Positions 1 to 12,157 of a stretch of 64,000 bases of DNA are shown piece after piece (positions within the stretch are counted from its first letter, which is position 1; every line of letters starts with the position of its first letter). Location of the stretch: positions 11,532,001 to 11,596,000 of the forward strand of contig NC_059539.1 of NCBI RefSeq assembly GCF_905220415.1, read 5' to 3'. The DNA is from Colias croceus (Eukaryota; Arthropoda; Insecta; Lepidoptera; Pieridae). The notes under the pieces are model-generated. The model was not told where the DNA came from. It saw only the letters and a program-made list of their open reading frames with translations, and did not search any database. Both the position numbers and the translations under genes were made by a program.

Positions 1-1295
1 ATAATATCCAATCTTCCTTTAAATATGTTTTTATTGCAAACTTGAATTATGATCATGGCTAATACGTAATATAAAAATATATGTAAGTACTTACTTAAGA
101 AATATTTCGACGATAATTTATTACTTAAGGAGGTAATAAATCAACAAAATATATGACTACTCCTACATTTACAATGAGTACGTTGCTCTTCCGCGCAATA
201 CATCCAAAGCTGGTTGAGGTTTTTCTATATATAATTCGCTAAAATAATTTTTTTTTGTGAAGAGAAACATCAAATTTTGTAAACAATAGGTTTTATTAAT
301 ATACATTCGAAAAGCCTATAAATTATTATTATAAAACAATCCTGACCAATACATGTTATTTTTCCATCTTTACTATCACAATTCTCCACACGGGTGAAAA
401 TTAAAGAAACCTCTAATCTTCACGTAACAAAACGTTGACGTCATCACAAGCAGGCGAGAGGAAGCTATGGGCCACTCTATCCGGGTCGTCGGGCGGCATT
501 ATACATATCCTGCAATCACGCTTGGCCACCTACTCATAATCCTATACTATTAATCCTATTTATAAGATAACTACTTACTATTAACTTTCGCGTTTATACT
601 ACATAATATTATATTTTGTGAATGCGAAGTGTAAGAATGTATGGATAGGATAGGAATAGGATATATAATATATTAGGTACTCTTTCCCGTGACGACCACT
701 AAACGAATTTTGATTGTACTTGGCAGTGATATAGCTTTATAGCAGAATAACACGTCATGATCTATAAAAATGTGGATGAAACCGCGCGGCACAACACATA
801 TTACAAGTGCGAAAGTTTTTTGGAATGGGTAGAAGTATATTTGTTGCTCTGTCACGCAAAATCAGCTGATCAGAGCCTTATAAATTTTTTATACAATTAT
901 AGATATGGTCTTCATTAGCACATAGTTTTAGACGCAAGTACGATGCGAGTGGCACCGCAGGATCAGCTTATCCACGGATACTGTTATCAGCATAGCACAC
1001 TTGGCCTGGTTTCACAAGCGATCGCCTGCGACGTTGTTTTAACTGCTTTAGCTGTAGGTGCTCCATTTTAAACACGTGACTTAGCATTCATTAAGGTTTA
1101 AATTTGTTTATCGCCATCTGCTTCATTTTGCGTTGTAATGGAGGCATGAATAATTTCAGTTGAATTGCATTTTTCTTCTTAACAAAGATATAAAAGCCAT
1201 TATTTATAGTTTAATCTAGAGGTTTGTAAACAACTATTTCATCTTGGATCTAAATTCTGGTTTTTTATAAAGGTATTTAATTAACTATTTAGTAT
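1..1295. other. AT-rich sequence, no gene seen
   Basis: Short ORFs only, none with a recognisable family pattern. Two slightly GC-richer spots (about 435-520 and 930-1040) have no feature I can name. Confidence 0.5.
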
Positions 1296-1552
1296 CATGA
1301 TCATCATCATCGGCCCATATATACGTTCCCACTGCTGGGACACGGGCCTGGGATACAGGCCACCTGGCCAGCTGGCCGAGTGCGGGTTTGTGGATGACGT
1401 GACGTGAACGTGACATGACGTCGAACTTTTGATTCTTCGACATGTCAGTTTCCTCATGATGTTTTCCTTCACCGTTTGAGCAGTGGTGATATGATGTTAT
1501 CAACGTGCGCAGGTAAGTTGAAAAACCAATTTATTTCCTGCACGCCCGCCTG
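1296..1552 (-). mobile_element. tRNA-derived lepidopteran SINE, split by a later insertion
   Basis: Reverse copy of the SINE at 6151-6469, recognisable from ATCATCATC, CCCACTGCTGGGACACGGGC, CATGTCAGTTTCCTC and TTCACCGTTTGAGCAGTGGT. It resumes at 2765 (CTGGTCTCGAAC) after the Harbinger-like element. Confidence 0.8.
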
Positions 1553-2764
1553 CAGTGCTATTCTGTAAGGTTATTATAAAAACTCGAACGCGGAATCCGC
1601 GGTGAGTTTTCGATTTCGTATTCTGTAAAACTCGACAGTACTAGTGGCGCCACATCGTCGAGAGCGGCGACGAGGCGAACTGTGCTAAGTGAGTACTTTT
1701 GACGTTTATAGTATGAATTCGGCATTCTGTAAGGTAATTTTACACCTCGAACGTCGAGTTCGAGTGTTTACAAATACGAATTCACCTGTCAGCAATTCAC
1801 TCGCCTATTAGTTGCCGAGTTCGTGAGTGAGTTAGCGGTTGTGGAACAAATTTGATACAAATTTTATATATTTTTTTACTATTATTTTATATTAAGTGCT
1901 ATAATACGAGAAGCTAATGCTGTGGATATAATAGAAAGGCGCCGGCAAAGTACCAGCATTCGGGAAATGCAAATTATTAATCGAAATAAAAATTTTGTTG
2001 AATGCTACCGTTTATCGGAAGAACTAGTTTCTCAAGTGATGGAAGACAATAAAGTTTTATACTCTACTTGGGCACGGGAGGGATGAGTCATGAGACGACC
2101 TTTCCGAGGAGCTACAATGTTTAAGATTTTAAGTTAAATATTTCAATAAGCTTGTTGTAGGTATATGATAATATTTTAGTTAAATACAAGAATCACATTA
2201 CTCACTTCATAGTTGTTATTTTTGCAGTTTTCTCCTTTAAATAATCTATGCAACACGTTTAACACCAATTACACAACAACTTAATAAAGCCAAACTCAAA
2301 CATTAACTAAAACTCCAACAAAACTTTTAGAAAGAATGCGACACGAAACACTTTAAAATTAGGTACAAAAAACCACTTGAAAAATAAACAAACTTCAAAC
2401 GAACCACAGACAATCATCCTTTTTTTTTCAGTGACGCTAGAATTATTTTGATTTTAAAGAATTTATCAGTGTAAAATTGCAATTTTAGTTTAATTCCACC
2501 CACGGTACAATACTAAAGTGTTATTATGTCTTCAAAATGTGTTAAATTGCCGCATTTTAAAGATAATAACAATGTCGATAAATCCAAATCTATAAGATCC
2601 CTTTCTCGGCAAGTGAGTTTCGAAGTGAGACTCACTTCGCTTCGCCTCTGCCGAGCGGATGTTTACAGAATGCGAAACCAAAAACTCGAACGTTCGAAAG
2701 TGAAGTGAGTCGACTCACTCAGGTGAGATGCAAGTTCGGGCGTGTTTTTTACAGAATAGCCTAG
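1553..2764. mobile_element. PIF/Harbinger-like element inserted in a SINE
   Basis: Ends CAGTGCTATTCTGTAA and TTACAGAATAGCCTAG share a GCTATTCTGTAA terminal repeat. CTG flanks both sides and restores the interrupted SINE when the element is removed, which identifies a 3-bp target duplication. Carries a short transposase-like remnant at about 1916-2086. Confidence 0.7.
1916..2086 (+). pseudogene. HARBI1-like transposase N-terminal fragment
   Basis: The plus-strand frame reads NAVDIIERRRQ, then NFVECYRLSEELVSQVME, and ends in a stop after ARE-G. This resembles the N-terminal part of Harbinger transposases (FRLS-type helix). The catalytic DDE part is absent. Confidence 0.5.
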
Positions 2765-2997
2765 CTGGTCTCGAACTATAGTAAATCTTAATTACACTAT
2801 AAAGTTAGTTTTCCGCCTGGGGCCACGGTCACGAGGACTAAATGTTTGAAATTTCCCAAAGTTCTCGTCTGTCCTCTATTAATTTACCCCATTCGTATTT
2901 TATTAGTATTTTTATATGTAACTAACTCGTTCATTTCAGTTTCTAATAAATCAAAATCACAATATCTTTGTGAACTGAGTAGTTTTTTTATTAATAA

Positions 2998-3168
2998 ATC
3001 TAATATATAAAAATCAATGCCACTTTTCGTTGTAATTCCATAACTCGAGAACGGCTGAACCGATTTCGATAATTCTTTTTTTATTATATTCCTTGAAGTA
3101 CGAGGATGGTTCTTATGTAGAGAAAACGTTAATATGTACCACGGGCGAAGCCGGGGCGGACCGCTAGT
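2998..3168 (+). repeat. Short interspersed repeat, CGGCTTCGCCCGTGG-tail family
   Basis: Starts at TAATATATAAAAATC, contains GAACGGCTGAACCGATTTCG and ends ACGGGCGAAGCCGGGGCGGA. Same family as 55315-55488 and 57888-58065. Confidence 0.6.
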
Positions 3169-3169
3169 A

Positions 3170-5770
3170 TTTCATAATATTGAATAAAAAAAAGTACTTG
3201 AAGGTTATCTTTACGGTTACATAACATGAATTTCGCCATTCTAAATTACTTCCAAGTTCCAAAGTTCAAAAAAAAGAACTCGTCCTCTTTTATCGAGGGT
3301 GCAAATTCCATTATTTTTTTTATCGAGCATTTCCTCAAATACCTAAAGAAAATTAATTATATATTTTGTGTCATCGTAACTCGCACCATTTATGTCAAAA
3401 TTAGATTGATCTAGAAATAAACATTCGATAAGATAATGTAATTAAAATAAGGATTACAATATCATCCATAATCGATAAATCTTGAGTGGAAATACTCTAA
3501 GGAAAATACCTTATTTTGATATGTATCAGAATCTATTTATTTGCTTTATCTTCGGATAAGACAATTTGTTACATCTTCGTATTTACATCAAAAGAGCGAA
3601 CGCTCATTCTAACCCCACTGTCAAATGCTTGTAGTGTAAACATGCGTTGTCGTTATTCTTGGTGCCTTCGAAAAGATTCTATGCAACGTTCTAATACTGA
3701 ACAATACTGAATACGAGTTTTCGTCTACACTAAAAGATCACGAAATAATACTCTTGCTCGTGTTGTTGTTCATGTTCACATGTTCGTTTGTTCTAAATGC
3801 ACTTTAATGGTAGTTATTCAGTAGATTTGTGTCATGCTACGTCGATTAAGCTAGATCGATCCATACTTGATACAAAATGCAATATTAATATCTTTAAAGT
3901 ATTATGTAACCTGTCTACTATATAAAAGTTACATTTTAATATAAAACTTCAGAGTTCAAATTAAAGAACCGGTGCTATAAAATCTTACATACCGTATTTT
4001 TGACCATTCACAATGTTTTAAAGTGCGCAATTGGCACTCGAACTTACATGAGTTTAAGTTAAACTTAAAGTCCACTCAACGAACGGTACATATTATGTTA
4101 AACTTTGATTATGCCCAAATAAATCATAATTCGTAACTACGGATTATTGTCATTTAGTTGTTATTTTTCTTTTAGTTTTCGCCTTATTTATCATTTTATG
4201 TGGATATAACTGTATATACTTTCTATCATTCTTTCTTTGCAGAGAATTTTGTAATATGAACTGTTTACTGAGGTGAAAAACCTCTCGTAAATATGGCTAC
4301 GATATTATTAGCTGTGGATTTAGAAATTTCTTGCGGCGTCGAATGTGTAATGAAACGGAAAAGTTTATAAAGAAAATTCTATATCTTTTGATATCTACTG
4401 TATTATTATTTCGTACCATTTCTTTTTCGTTCGTTGAGCCAGATGTAGGTCATAAAATCATCTCTTCTGAATTCCGACCAAGAATATTTTTGATGAATAA
4501 AATACTACAATAATATGTATAGCTATGTACTGAAATATGAAGATATTTCAATACATATTCTTTATTTATTTATTTATTTTATTTATTTAAATAGGTACAC
4601 ACCACAGCTGACAATTTTGACTTATTATACACAAATTTAATCACAATCATGTTGCGGTAAAATGCCAGCCTAATTGTATGTACACAGCACAATTGAGGTT
4701 AAAAAAAAATATTAAAAATTACATTATTTCAACAATTCACAGATCAAGTGAAATATTTTTTTAAATACAAGTCATAAAATAAATTGAATCCAAATCATAA
4801 TACAAATAAATATCACATCAATATAGCTACAATACAATAAATCACATAAAATACAGTTAAGTCAATAAATACCTACATTACATTCAATCACATAAAATTC
4901 ATTACATTTCATCACATTAGTTAAATAAAAGTATAATAAATATATAATAAACAGTAAAGTATCTAAGAACTATGAAGGTCAAATTTTAAATTATCATAGA
5001 GCCTTAATATTCTGTATTACGATACGTTTTGAGTACTCATTGTAAATTTTATTCAACTTTCAGTCATTACATTTTGTCATGTAATAGGCTTATAAACCAC
5101 ATCCGCAAAAAACACGCATTAACTAATCCTATACATCCCATATTAAATGCAGCAATTGATAGGAGCTGTTATCAGCCAAAGCTTAATAAGGTGTTCATGA
5201 ATGATTCTCACGCAATACGCATGCGTACTAGGGTTGTCAATAGCCATTTATTTTAATTATCTTTTATCTTCGTGCTATAATATTACCATTTTACTTCATA
5301 TGCAAATGATTCGATTTCTACCTCATCAGTGGTGCCAACAACATTAATATTCCCATAAAAGTAACCACGCGACGCCCCTATACACTCAACTTCATTAAAA
5401 ATTCCTCAGGATTGCACTTCTTTATCAGACGTTAACGCCTCCAAGTTGGCAGCTCTGTTTCCCCCCTCCCCCTCCCCCTCTCTACGTCGGGTCACGGCCG
5501 CCAGCAGATGCATCCGACACTGACCTACCGATCCTATTTATGGCACGCTCCGGTATCGATCCGTGTGCATCCAGTGCTGCCTCATTGAGACTTCCGGTAC
5601 ACGGCAGTTGAGGCTTCTCAATACGGTTGCACAACCATTGGGATTTTACGTGTGTAGTAAGTTACTAAGCTAATGGTTCTTTCAACTCAGGGTGGCACTT
5701 TGACCTGTGCCACGTACGTGTTGTAGTATTTTAAAACTTTGGTTAATTCAAAATTGATGAAGTTGACATC
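3170..5770. other. AT-rich sequence with a TTTA-rich tract
   Basis: A TTTATTTATTTATTTA run at about 4560-4590 is followed by LINE-tail-like AT-rich sequence to about 4960. About 5440-5620 is GC-richer, with a C-rich run and GGTCACGGCCGCCAG (5490-5504). No gene. Confidence 0.4.
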
Positions 5771-5990
5771 CATACTAATATTATAAATGCGAAAGTAACT
5801 CTGTCTGTCTGTCTGTCTGTTACTCAATCACGCCTTAACTACTGAACCAATTTGCATGAAATTTTGTATGGAGATATTTTGATACCCGAGAAAGGACATA
5901 GGATAGGTTTTATCCCGGAAATCCCACGGGAACGGGAACTATGCGAGTTTTCTTTGAAAGCGCGGGCGATGCCGCGGGTGGAAAGCTAGC
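5771..5990 (+). repeat. Short interspersed repeat, CCGCGGGCGGAAAGCTAG-tail family
   Basis: TACTAATATTATAAATGCGA, a (TCTG)n run, then a block ending GCCGCGGGTGGAAAGCTAG. Similar copies lie at 27334, 30583, 16147 (reverse) and 36342 (reverse). Confidence 0.65.
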
Positions 5991-6150
5991 TAGCTATATA
6001 TTATCATCACGCTTAGATCAACAGGATCGGAGCCACGCGGGTGAAACCGCGGAGCGTAGCTAGTTCATAATAAATGGTCAATGAAAATTCATCAGCATTT
6101 ACCCAACATTGCATTCATATTCTTTGTTCTGTATACATATATACACGAAA

Positions 6151-6469
6151 GAGCAGTGGTGGCTCAGTGGTGAGACCTCGGACTTCGAATCGATAAGTCC
6201 GGGGTTCGAGACCAGGCGAGCGCGCAGGAATTAAATTGATTTTTCAATTTATCTGCGCATGTTGTAACATCACCACTGCTCGAACGGTGAAGGAAAACAT
6301 CGTGAGGAAACCGACATGTCGAAGAATTAAAAAGTTCGACGACATGTGTCATCCGCCAACACGCACTTGGCCAGCGTGGTGGATTATGGCCTGTACCCTC
6401 ATAGGAGGCCCGTGTCCCAGCAGTGGGAACGTATATGGGCTGATGATGATGATGATGATGATGATGATA
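6151..6469 (+). mobile_element. Full-length tRNA-derived SINE with (GAT)n end
   Basis: Pol III box A TGGCTCAGTGG at 6160-6170 and box B GGTTCGAGACC at 6203-6213, then the conserved body (CACTGCTCGAACGGTGAAGG, CCGTGTCCCAGCAGTGGGAA) and a terminal GATGATGAT run. Hydrophilic ORFs inside it are not genes. Confidence 0.9.
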
Positions 6470-7626
6470 GATTATAGATATAATAACTGACGTATATTCC
6501 AAATATATAGATCATCAAATCTTCTATCAACACAGCTTCATTGTTCCCTATTCCCTTATTTTGAAAATACTCTTCGACGGACCAATGCGCTTTCTCACGA
6601 ACCAATGTCCCCATATCTCGCAATCCCTCATAGTGCCTATCATGTGAAATAACAATTACTCTAATTGCTGACCTTGAGGGGGACTCACCTGCGAGCGGAC
6701 TTTGATCTCGCATCAACTCTGTAAAAACCAGACTACGTTCAAGATAACTACTGTCAGTTTTTGTTGTTTATGTCGTGGGCGCTCAAGCCAGCTCATATAG
6801 AGGCTTTGTTTATCGATCCACGGAGACACCCAAATAGAATACAAAAAGTATTGATTAATTTGCTTCTTTGTGCCGCGCTATTTCCTCTTTTTGTACTAGC
6901 GCCAGTTGATAAAAGCACCCTCATTTTTGCTCTGTTTTATGGATGCACTTGGTACGACCAATACTGGGCAATCTACGAGTATTTCACATACTTTCAGTAT
7001 TGTGTAATATGAGCTGATTTTTCCCTTCCCGTGATTACTGGCGATTAGTAACTGTAGCTATGATAATTATATATGTCATGTTTCATGTGTCATGTTTTAT
7101 TGCACCGTTTATGGTCTCGTTTGTAGCAATTAGTTGCAACTTGCAAGCCAGTATTGGAATTGATAAATGATATTAGATCAAGATTGTACCTTACCTTATT
7201 TACATTATGCCTAATAATAACTGACATAGAAATGCTAATGACAAAGACTTCATCAATTTCCTCTTAGTTTTTATCATTACCATGATGTTTTATAGCCGCA
7301 TTGTTTCCAGAATGAGAAAGGCTCCAGACATTGCTGTCATTTTTCCACACTGGACAACCATTACCAGGTAGGCAGTATTGATATCTTAAAAGAACGTGCA
7401 TCTATTTGTTGATACCTACATACGATCTTAAATTACGATTTAACTGAAAATCCACTTTATCATTAAAAAAAAGTACAAACGCACACATTGCATAAGCCGT
7501 AAAGGTCCCGTCAAACAGGTACGACTGTCGCTGTTATCGAGTGCGCCCGCGCAATGATGCGTCACGCGGCACACGCGGTCAAGCGCGTCCGTACCGCGCC
7601 GGTAACTTTCGCCGCGACTCACTTGT

Positions 7627-7938
7627 AATGCTGTTAACTGTTCCTTGATTGAGAGCAGTTGATTCTGTGGATACGGATTCTCTGAATTTTGTTGAAATGC
7701 TTTCGCTTCACACTATCAATGCAACATCGGCTGAGATTACTCCCATTTTCGATGGAGGTACAACTCCTTTTTTTCTGCTGCAGTATTGATGAACGATTAA
7801 AATGAACAAGGCAATTCTGGTGTTTGTATTTCAACAGTTTCTCCCTGGAATCCATTTGTCTTTTACTATTCAAGTTGATCTACAAAGTGTAGATACCTAA
7901 TCTCCGTCAATCGGATTTCAAACGAAAAGGTATTTATA
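7627..7938 (-). promoter_or_regulatory. Candidate TATA promoter and first exon, minus strand
   Basis: TATAAATA on the minus strand (7938-7931) is followed by a 73-codon ATG ORF (MDSREKLL...) ending in a stop, and then CAA/GTGAGT, a good donor site at about 7628-7623. The ORF matches nothing I recognise. GC-rich sequence follows to 7490. Could be an untranslated first exon of a leftward gene. Confidence 0.25.
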
Positions 7939-8845
7939 GTTTTGTTACATTATCTATTATTGAGTAAACAAGTGCTGTTTTTCAATGTATTTATCTATTT
8001 AGTATTGAACGATTCAAAGTATTTTATTTATAACTTTATTTATAAATCTATCTAGTGCACTAAGTCTAACGGTAAACACTATTTCCTTCGAGTAGTTATT
8101 ATGCATTCACACTATAGTTAGACCTTTTGCGTAATGTCAATACATTGTTATATTGCACTTTCACTGCGAAGTTTTGAAATAGTTCTTGTTATAATAAAAC
8201 GGCGTATTTATAGAATTACTATATTTCTTGGTATAAATAATTCCAATCTTTGTTACCAGTGTATCAGTTTTACTCAAAATAAGAATACGTATGATGGGGA
8301 ATTTATTCTATTTATTATATGTTTATATATTGTTCACAATATTATAAAGAGGTTAAATTCTTTAGGAGTGCATTGAATATAAAATTGACCCTTACATTTA
8401 CGTAATTTGTGACCGACCTCGCTCGCTGTGAAGTGTACAAATCGTCGGTTTAAATAATTAAATGGATAAACTGAAATGTAAGGAAAATATACCTTCATTT
8501 TAACATCATTTCATTGTTTGAAATTCCAAATATAAGCTAGGGGAAGTCAGAAATTGTCCAATAACTTTATCGAGATTAATAAAGTTATTGTGATTTTGGA
8601 TCCGGGATCTGTCAAATAAATATAGTTACAACCATTTTCACAACTAAGGGACCATTTTTTATACGAATCAAACTTAAAACCTTATTTCGTTTTATAGATT
8701 CATTGTTTACTAGTATTCCTATTTCCTAGGCTTCTCTATAGAATCTACTTTCTGAACAGTAAATCATTTCTATGTTTTTTTTTTATGAAGATTCTATAGT
8801 GCTTCTAAAAAGTCCTAGATTGAAATAACAAAATCCAACACTTAC

Positions 8846-8905
8846 TTCTTTATATCATAGACACCCATACTGAATACCGAGCACTAAACACAAGCACACA
8901 CTCAA
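8846..8905 (-). other. Candidate alternative first exon, minus strand
   Basis: An ATG at 8868 opens MGVYDIK followed by the donor AA/GTAAGT at 8846/8845. It leaves a two-nucleotide overhang, the same phase as the candidate exon at 11457-11495. Weak evidence on its own. Confidence 0.2.
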
Positions 8906-9469
8906 GGGAACACAGCGAATAGCAGATAATATAACTAATCACTAATAATATATACCTTAGACATTGATAAGGTATCGGATAGCGTATCGTCTACTTAGAT
9001 AAGCGTGACCGTATGCCCTTTATGGTAGATTAACAACGAATTAAAAAAATGAAAGTTGCGTAAAAGATGTGTAAAATTTTCATTGCAACATCCTTCAATT
9101 CTTTAAGTTTGTTACCATTTACCGATTCTGTTAAAACTTTTAGTATAACATAATAAATTGTCTCCAAATCTACCCTTTAAATTTTTAAATACAGAGATAA
9201 TCACATGTCCTTCTCAAATATAACCTATATAGGAAATTTCAATATAGATATATTCGAAAACCATACCCGTTCTTTGGCGCCCGTCGGATATACACTACCT
9301 ATACGTAATCAAATCACGCTAAGACATTTACAAACTACTTAAACTTTGCCCTATGATCGTGATTTTTATCGATTGATATGTTTATCAACATTGATATGTT
9401 ATAAAACAATCATATTATGTCTACACATAAAAGGCGATTCGCGATTATTTCACCGTTGCGTTGTATATG

Positions 9470-10338
9470 TGTCGTGGTCATATCGTAGATTTGATCATTT
9501 CATGATATGAGTGGCCATTTCACGAAATGGTCGCATATCGTGAAATGGCCAATTTAGTTTGGCCACATCATGATGTGGTTTGGGCAGATCAATGATAAGA
9601 AATCGTTTCACGATATGGCCAATTAACGCACGGTTTTTTCATGAAATGATCAAAATTATTTGATCATATCGTAAAATAGTTACATTAATCGTTGGTAGAG
9701 GCGCTGCAAGCTCTGTGTTTATGTGATAAGATGGCGGCCGCTGGCGAAAATTAAATTATTCGCAGTTAAAAACTTCATAATTCGTTTAATAACAATATTA
9801 TGAAGAAAGTCATAGCAAAGAATTTACGACGAAGAGGTACGAGTACTATGGAAAATGTGGATATCTTATATGTATTTAAGAAAAAATGCGACTTAAATAA
9901 AATAATTTAAGAAACTACTTACTACTATATTATTATAATTGTTTGTTTTTTAAAAAGCGATCCGCTTCTGGCACTCGCCGGCCGCTGCCGCGGCACGCTC
10001 GCTTTGCTCGCTCGGCTCGTGCGTTGTTTATCAAAGTCTAACCTAACCTAACCTAACTGTTTTCTATTGCAAAAACGATTCGCTTCTGGCATTCGCCGGC
10101 CGCTGCCGGCAACTTAAATGACATTAAACAAGTTTTTAGAATATATTCTGAAATTTTTTAATATTTTATGGACTCTTTATATTTTATACGATCTGGCCAA
10201 ATGTGGATGACCAAATCGTGAAACGTTGACGATTTAACGATCTGATCAAACTATGTTGGCCATTTCACGATATGCGACCATTTCGTGAAATGGCCACTCA
10301 TATCATGAAATGATCAAATCTACGATATGACCACGACA
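9470..10338. mobile_element. 869-bp element with long palindromic terminal repeats
   Basis: Inverted arms of about 83 bp (from 9470 and to 10338) built of repeated CATTTCACGAAATGG-type palindromes, flanked by TATG on both sides. The interior has two direct copies of CGCTTCTGGCACTCGCCGG-like sequence and four CCTAA units. No transposase. Confidence 0.75.
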
Positions 10339-10377
10339 TATGCACGTAATCTCTGAGTGCTATCCCTACTATTATTA

Positions 10378-10566
10378 TAAACTAGCTGCTCCGCGCGGTT
10401 TCACCCCATGACTCCACTCCTTATGGCCGTAGCGTGATGATATATACTCCTTCCTTAATAAATGAGCTTTCTAACACCGAAAGAATTTTTCAAATCGGAC
10501 CAGTAGTTCCCGAGATTAGCGCGTTCAAACAAACAAACTCTTCAGCTTTATAATATTAGTATAGAT
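10378..10566 (-). repeat. Short interspersed repeat, GCGCGGTTTCACCCC family
   Basis: Reverse copy: CTAGCTGCTCCGCGCGGTTT at the left and TTTATAATATTAGTATAGAT at the right. Related copies at 18880, 19417, 51694 and 58632. A further degraded repeat continues to about 10692. Confidence 0.6.
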
Positions 10567-11456
10567 GAGACAGTAACTGGACCAATTTCGATAAAATTTG
10601 GTATAAATTTAGTTTGGAACCTGAGAAATGACAAAGGATGGTTTTTATCCCGAAACTATGCGGGTTTTATTTTGACAACGCGGGTGAAAAGTTATTATTA
10701 TATTATTCATATGCATATCTTATAGAGACAAGTATAAATCTAGATATTCAGTAGCAGTTATGTCTAAGATATTTTACAATTCCATTTGTCTGGGTCACAT
10801 CTACAATTCTGCGGGCGGAAGCAAGCATTGCTTCATAAATTTCGCTCTAATTGCCGTTACTCCCTTGAATACTGAGCTATCAGTATGCTGATGGTAATGT
10901 TTCTTTTTATGTAGGTATAAAGAGCGAAAGATACGGGTTTTCAAGATTTGGCTCTTTGAACTTTGTATTGTATAATCAATAAGGGAACGCTGAATATCAG
11001 ACCGTCTTTTAATGACAAACATATAACTAGGTCAGAGATTTAATGACGGACATGGACTGGACATGACTCAATAAAATTATTTATTAGCATTCGATATTTC
11101 TTGAGTTTCGTATTCAATGTAACCAGTTCAAATTCAAATTCATTTATTAACAGAACATCCTAGGTCCACTTGTTAGTAATTTCTTAATTACTATGTTAGT
11201 ACAGAACATTAATAATCATTTTACAATTTATAGGTATGTCATTTTACTATTTTTTATGTTATAAGTATGATGTGTGTTTATCGGTTAACGAAGTTTTACC
11301 TCTTAGTTTTTTTTAGTCGCGATAGAGTATATACTTACCTATTCTTGGTTTTACTGTTTTGTTTTAGTTTCTTAACCCGTGGTTATCTAAGTGAGTAATG
11401 TTTCTAAGCTATAGCCGGTAAAATATAATGTAATTATGGTGGTAATTATTACTTAC

Positions 11457-11495
11457 GTTTCATTCTCGTCTATAAACATTTCCGTTGTCTTTTAT
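11457..11495 (-). other. Candidate small exon with a start codon, minus strand
   Basis: 39 nt between the acceptor TTTCTTGTTTCAG and the donor AAC/GTAAGT. An ATG at 11479 opens MFIDENE plus two bases, the same phase as the candidate exon at 8846. Both would feed a common exon further left. Confidence 0.25.
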
Positions 11496-11975
11496 CTGAA
11501 ACAAGAAAATTATATGTTATTATACAGTGTCATTCTAATATGTATCATAATTAAACAGGTAGCAGTGTCACATATTTATATATGTATAAAAAAGTGTTTA
11601 CATGCATAAACAAAGTCGAGTGTAATCATAATTAAAAGTAGCAGATTTTTCGGAGTATACCGACCGAGCCGATTCATTGTGATATTTAAAACGACCACGT
11701 CATGTTAAACTCCCGTATCAACGGTACTAATTCATTTTCAAGTGATGCAATAAAAAACAAATACACAAAACTTGTATCACATTCCGCGAACACATCATCC
11801 GACCATCGAACCACCTAAACCGTAAAGCCAAATAAAATAAGTAAACACACATAAATCACGTGCATTTACAAACCAAACTGTTATCAGTCGTTGATACCGA
11901 TCTTTTGTACGGTTGCACGATTTCGATTATTTGCGAGGACAACGCACTCCAATACTAACGTAGTAACATAAGTAA

Positions 11976-12157
11976 GTGCTGATTTACACAGGGTCAGTAG
12001 ACAAGTCAGTCGCGGCGCCGAAATTCGGCGCCGTGGCTGACTTTAACTGTTTACATTGACTTCAAGACTCTGTACTGACTTCAAATCTGTTTACACAGGG
12101 TTTTTTTTCGGGTCAGCACTGATTTGCCTCAGTTACTGACCCTGTGTAAATCAGCAC
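11976..12157. mobile_element. Harbinger-like MITE with TAA target duplication
   Basis: 182 bp, ends GTGCTGATTTACACAGGGTC and its complement, with TAA on both sides. An inner palindrome CGGCGCCGAAATTCGGCGCC is also present. Confidence 0.75.

Larger units (their letters stand above)
6470..9469. other. Gene-poor sequence with weak exon signals
   Basis: Open frames at 6500-6716 (-) and 6761-7012 (+, one hydrophobic stretch) match no family I know. A GC-rich patch at 7490-7625 lies beside the candidate promoter at 7627-7938. A 30-nt segment 6665-6694 (-) is bounded by TTTTTACAG and CAG/GTGAGT. Confidence 0.35.

Noticed and set aside
4251..4290. 30-nt exon-like piece on the plus strand (TTTGCAG ... 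GAG/GTGAAA)
   Set aside because: Isolated, weak donor, no partner exons; shows how often short exon-like pieces occur by chance.
5461..5490. C-rich runs as a possible CRISPR-like or satellite array
   Set aside because: Just a short low-complexity tract; no direct repeats with unique spacers anywhere in the window.
6164..6502. 112-aa and 84-aa ORFs with His- or Met-rich ends
   Set aside because: They are translations of the SINE body and its (GAT)n end.
6399..7012. Open frames at 6399-6716 (-) and 6761-7012 (+), the latter with a hydrophobic stretch
   Set aside because: No family pattern, no convincing splice context; the first runs into the SINE's simple repeat. Kept only as a note on the region.
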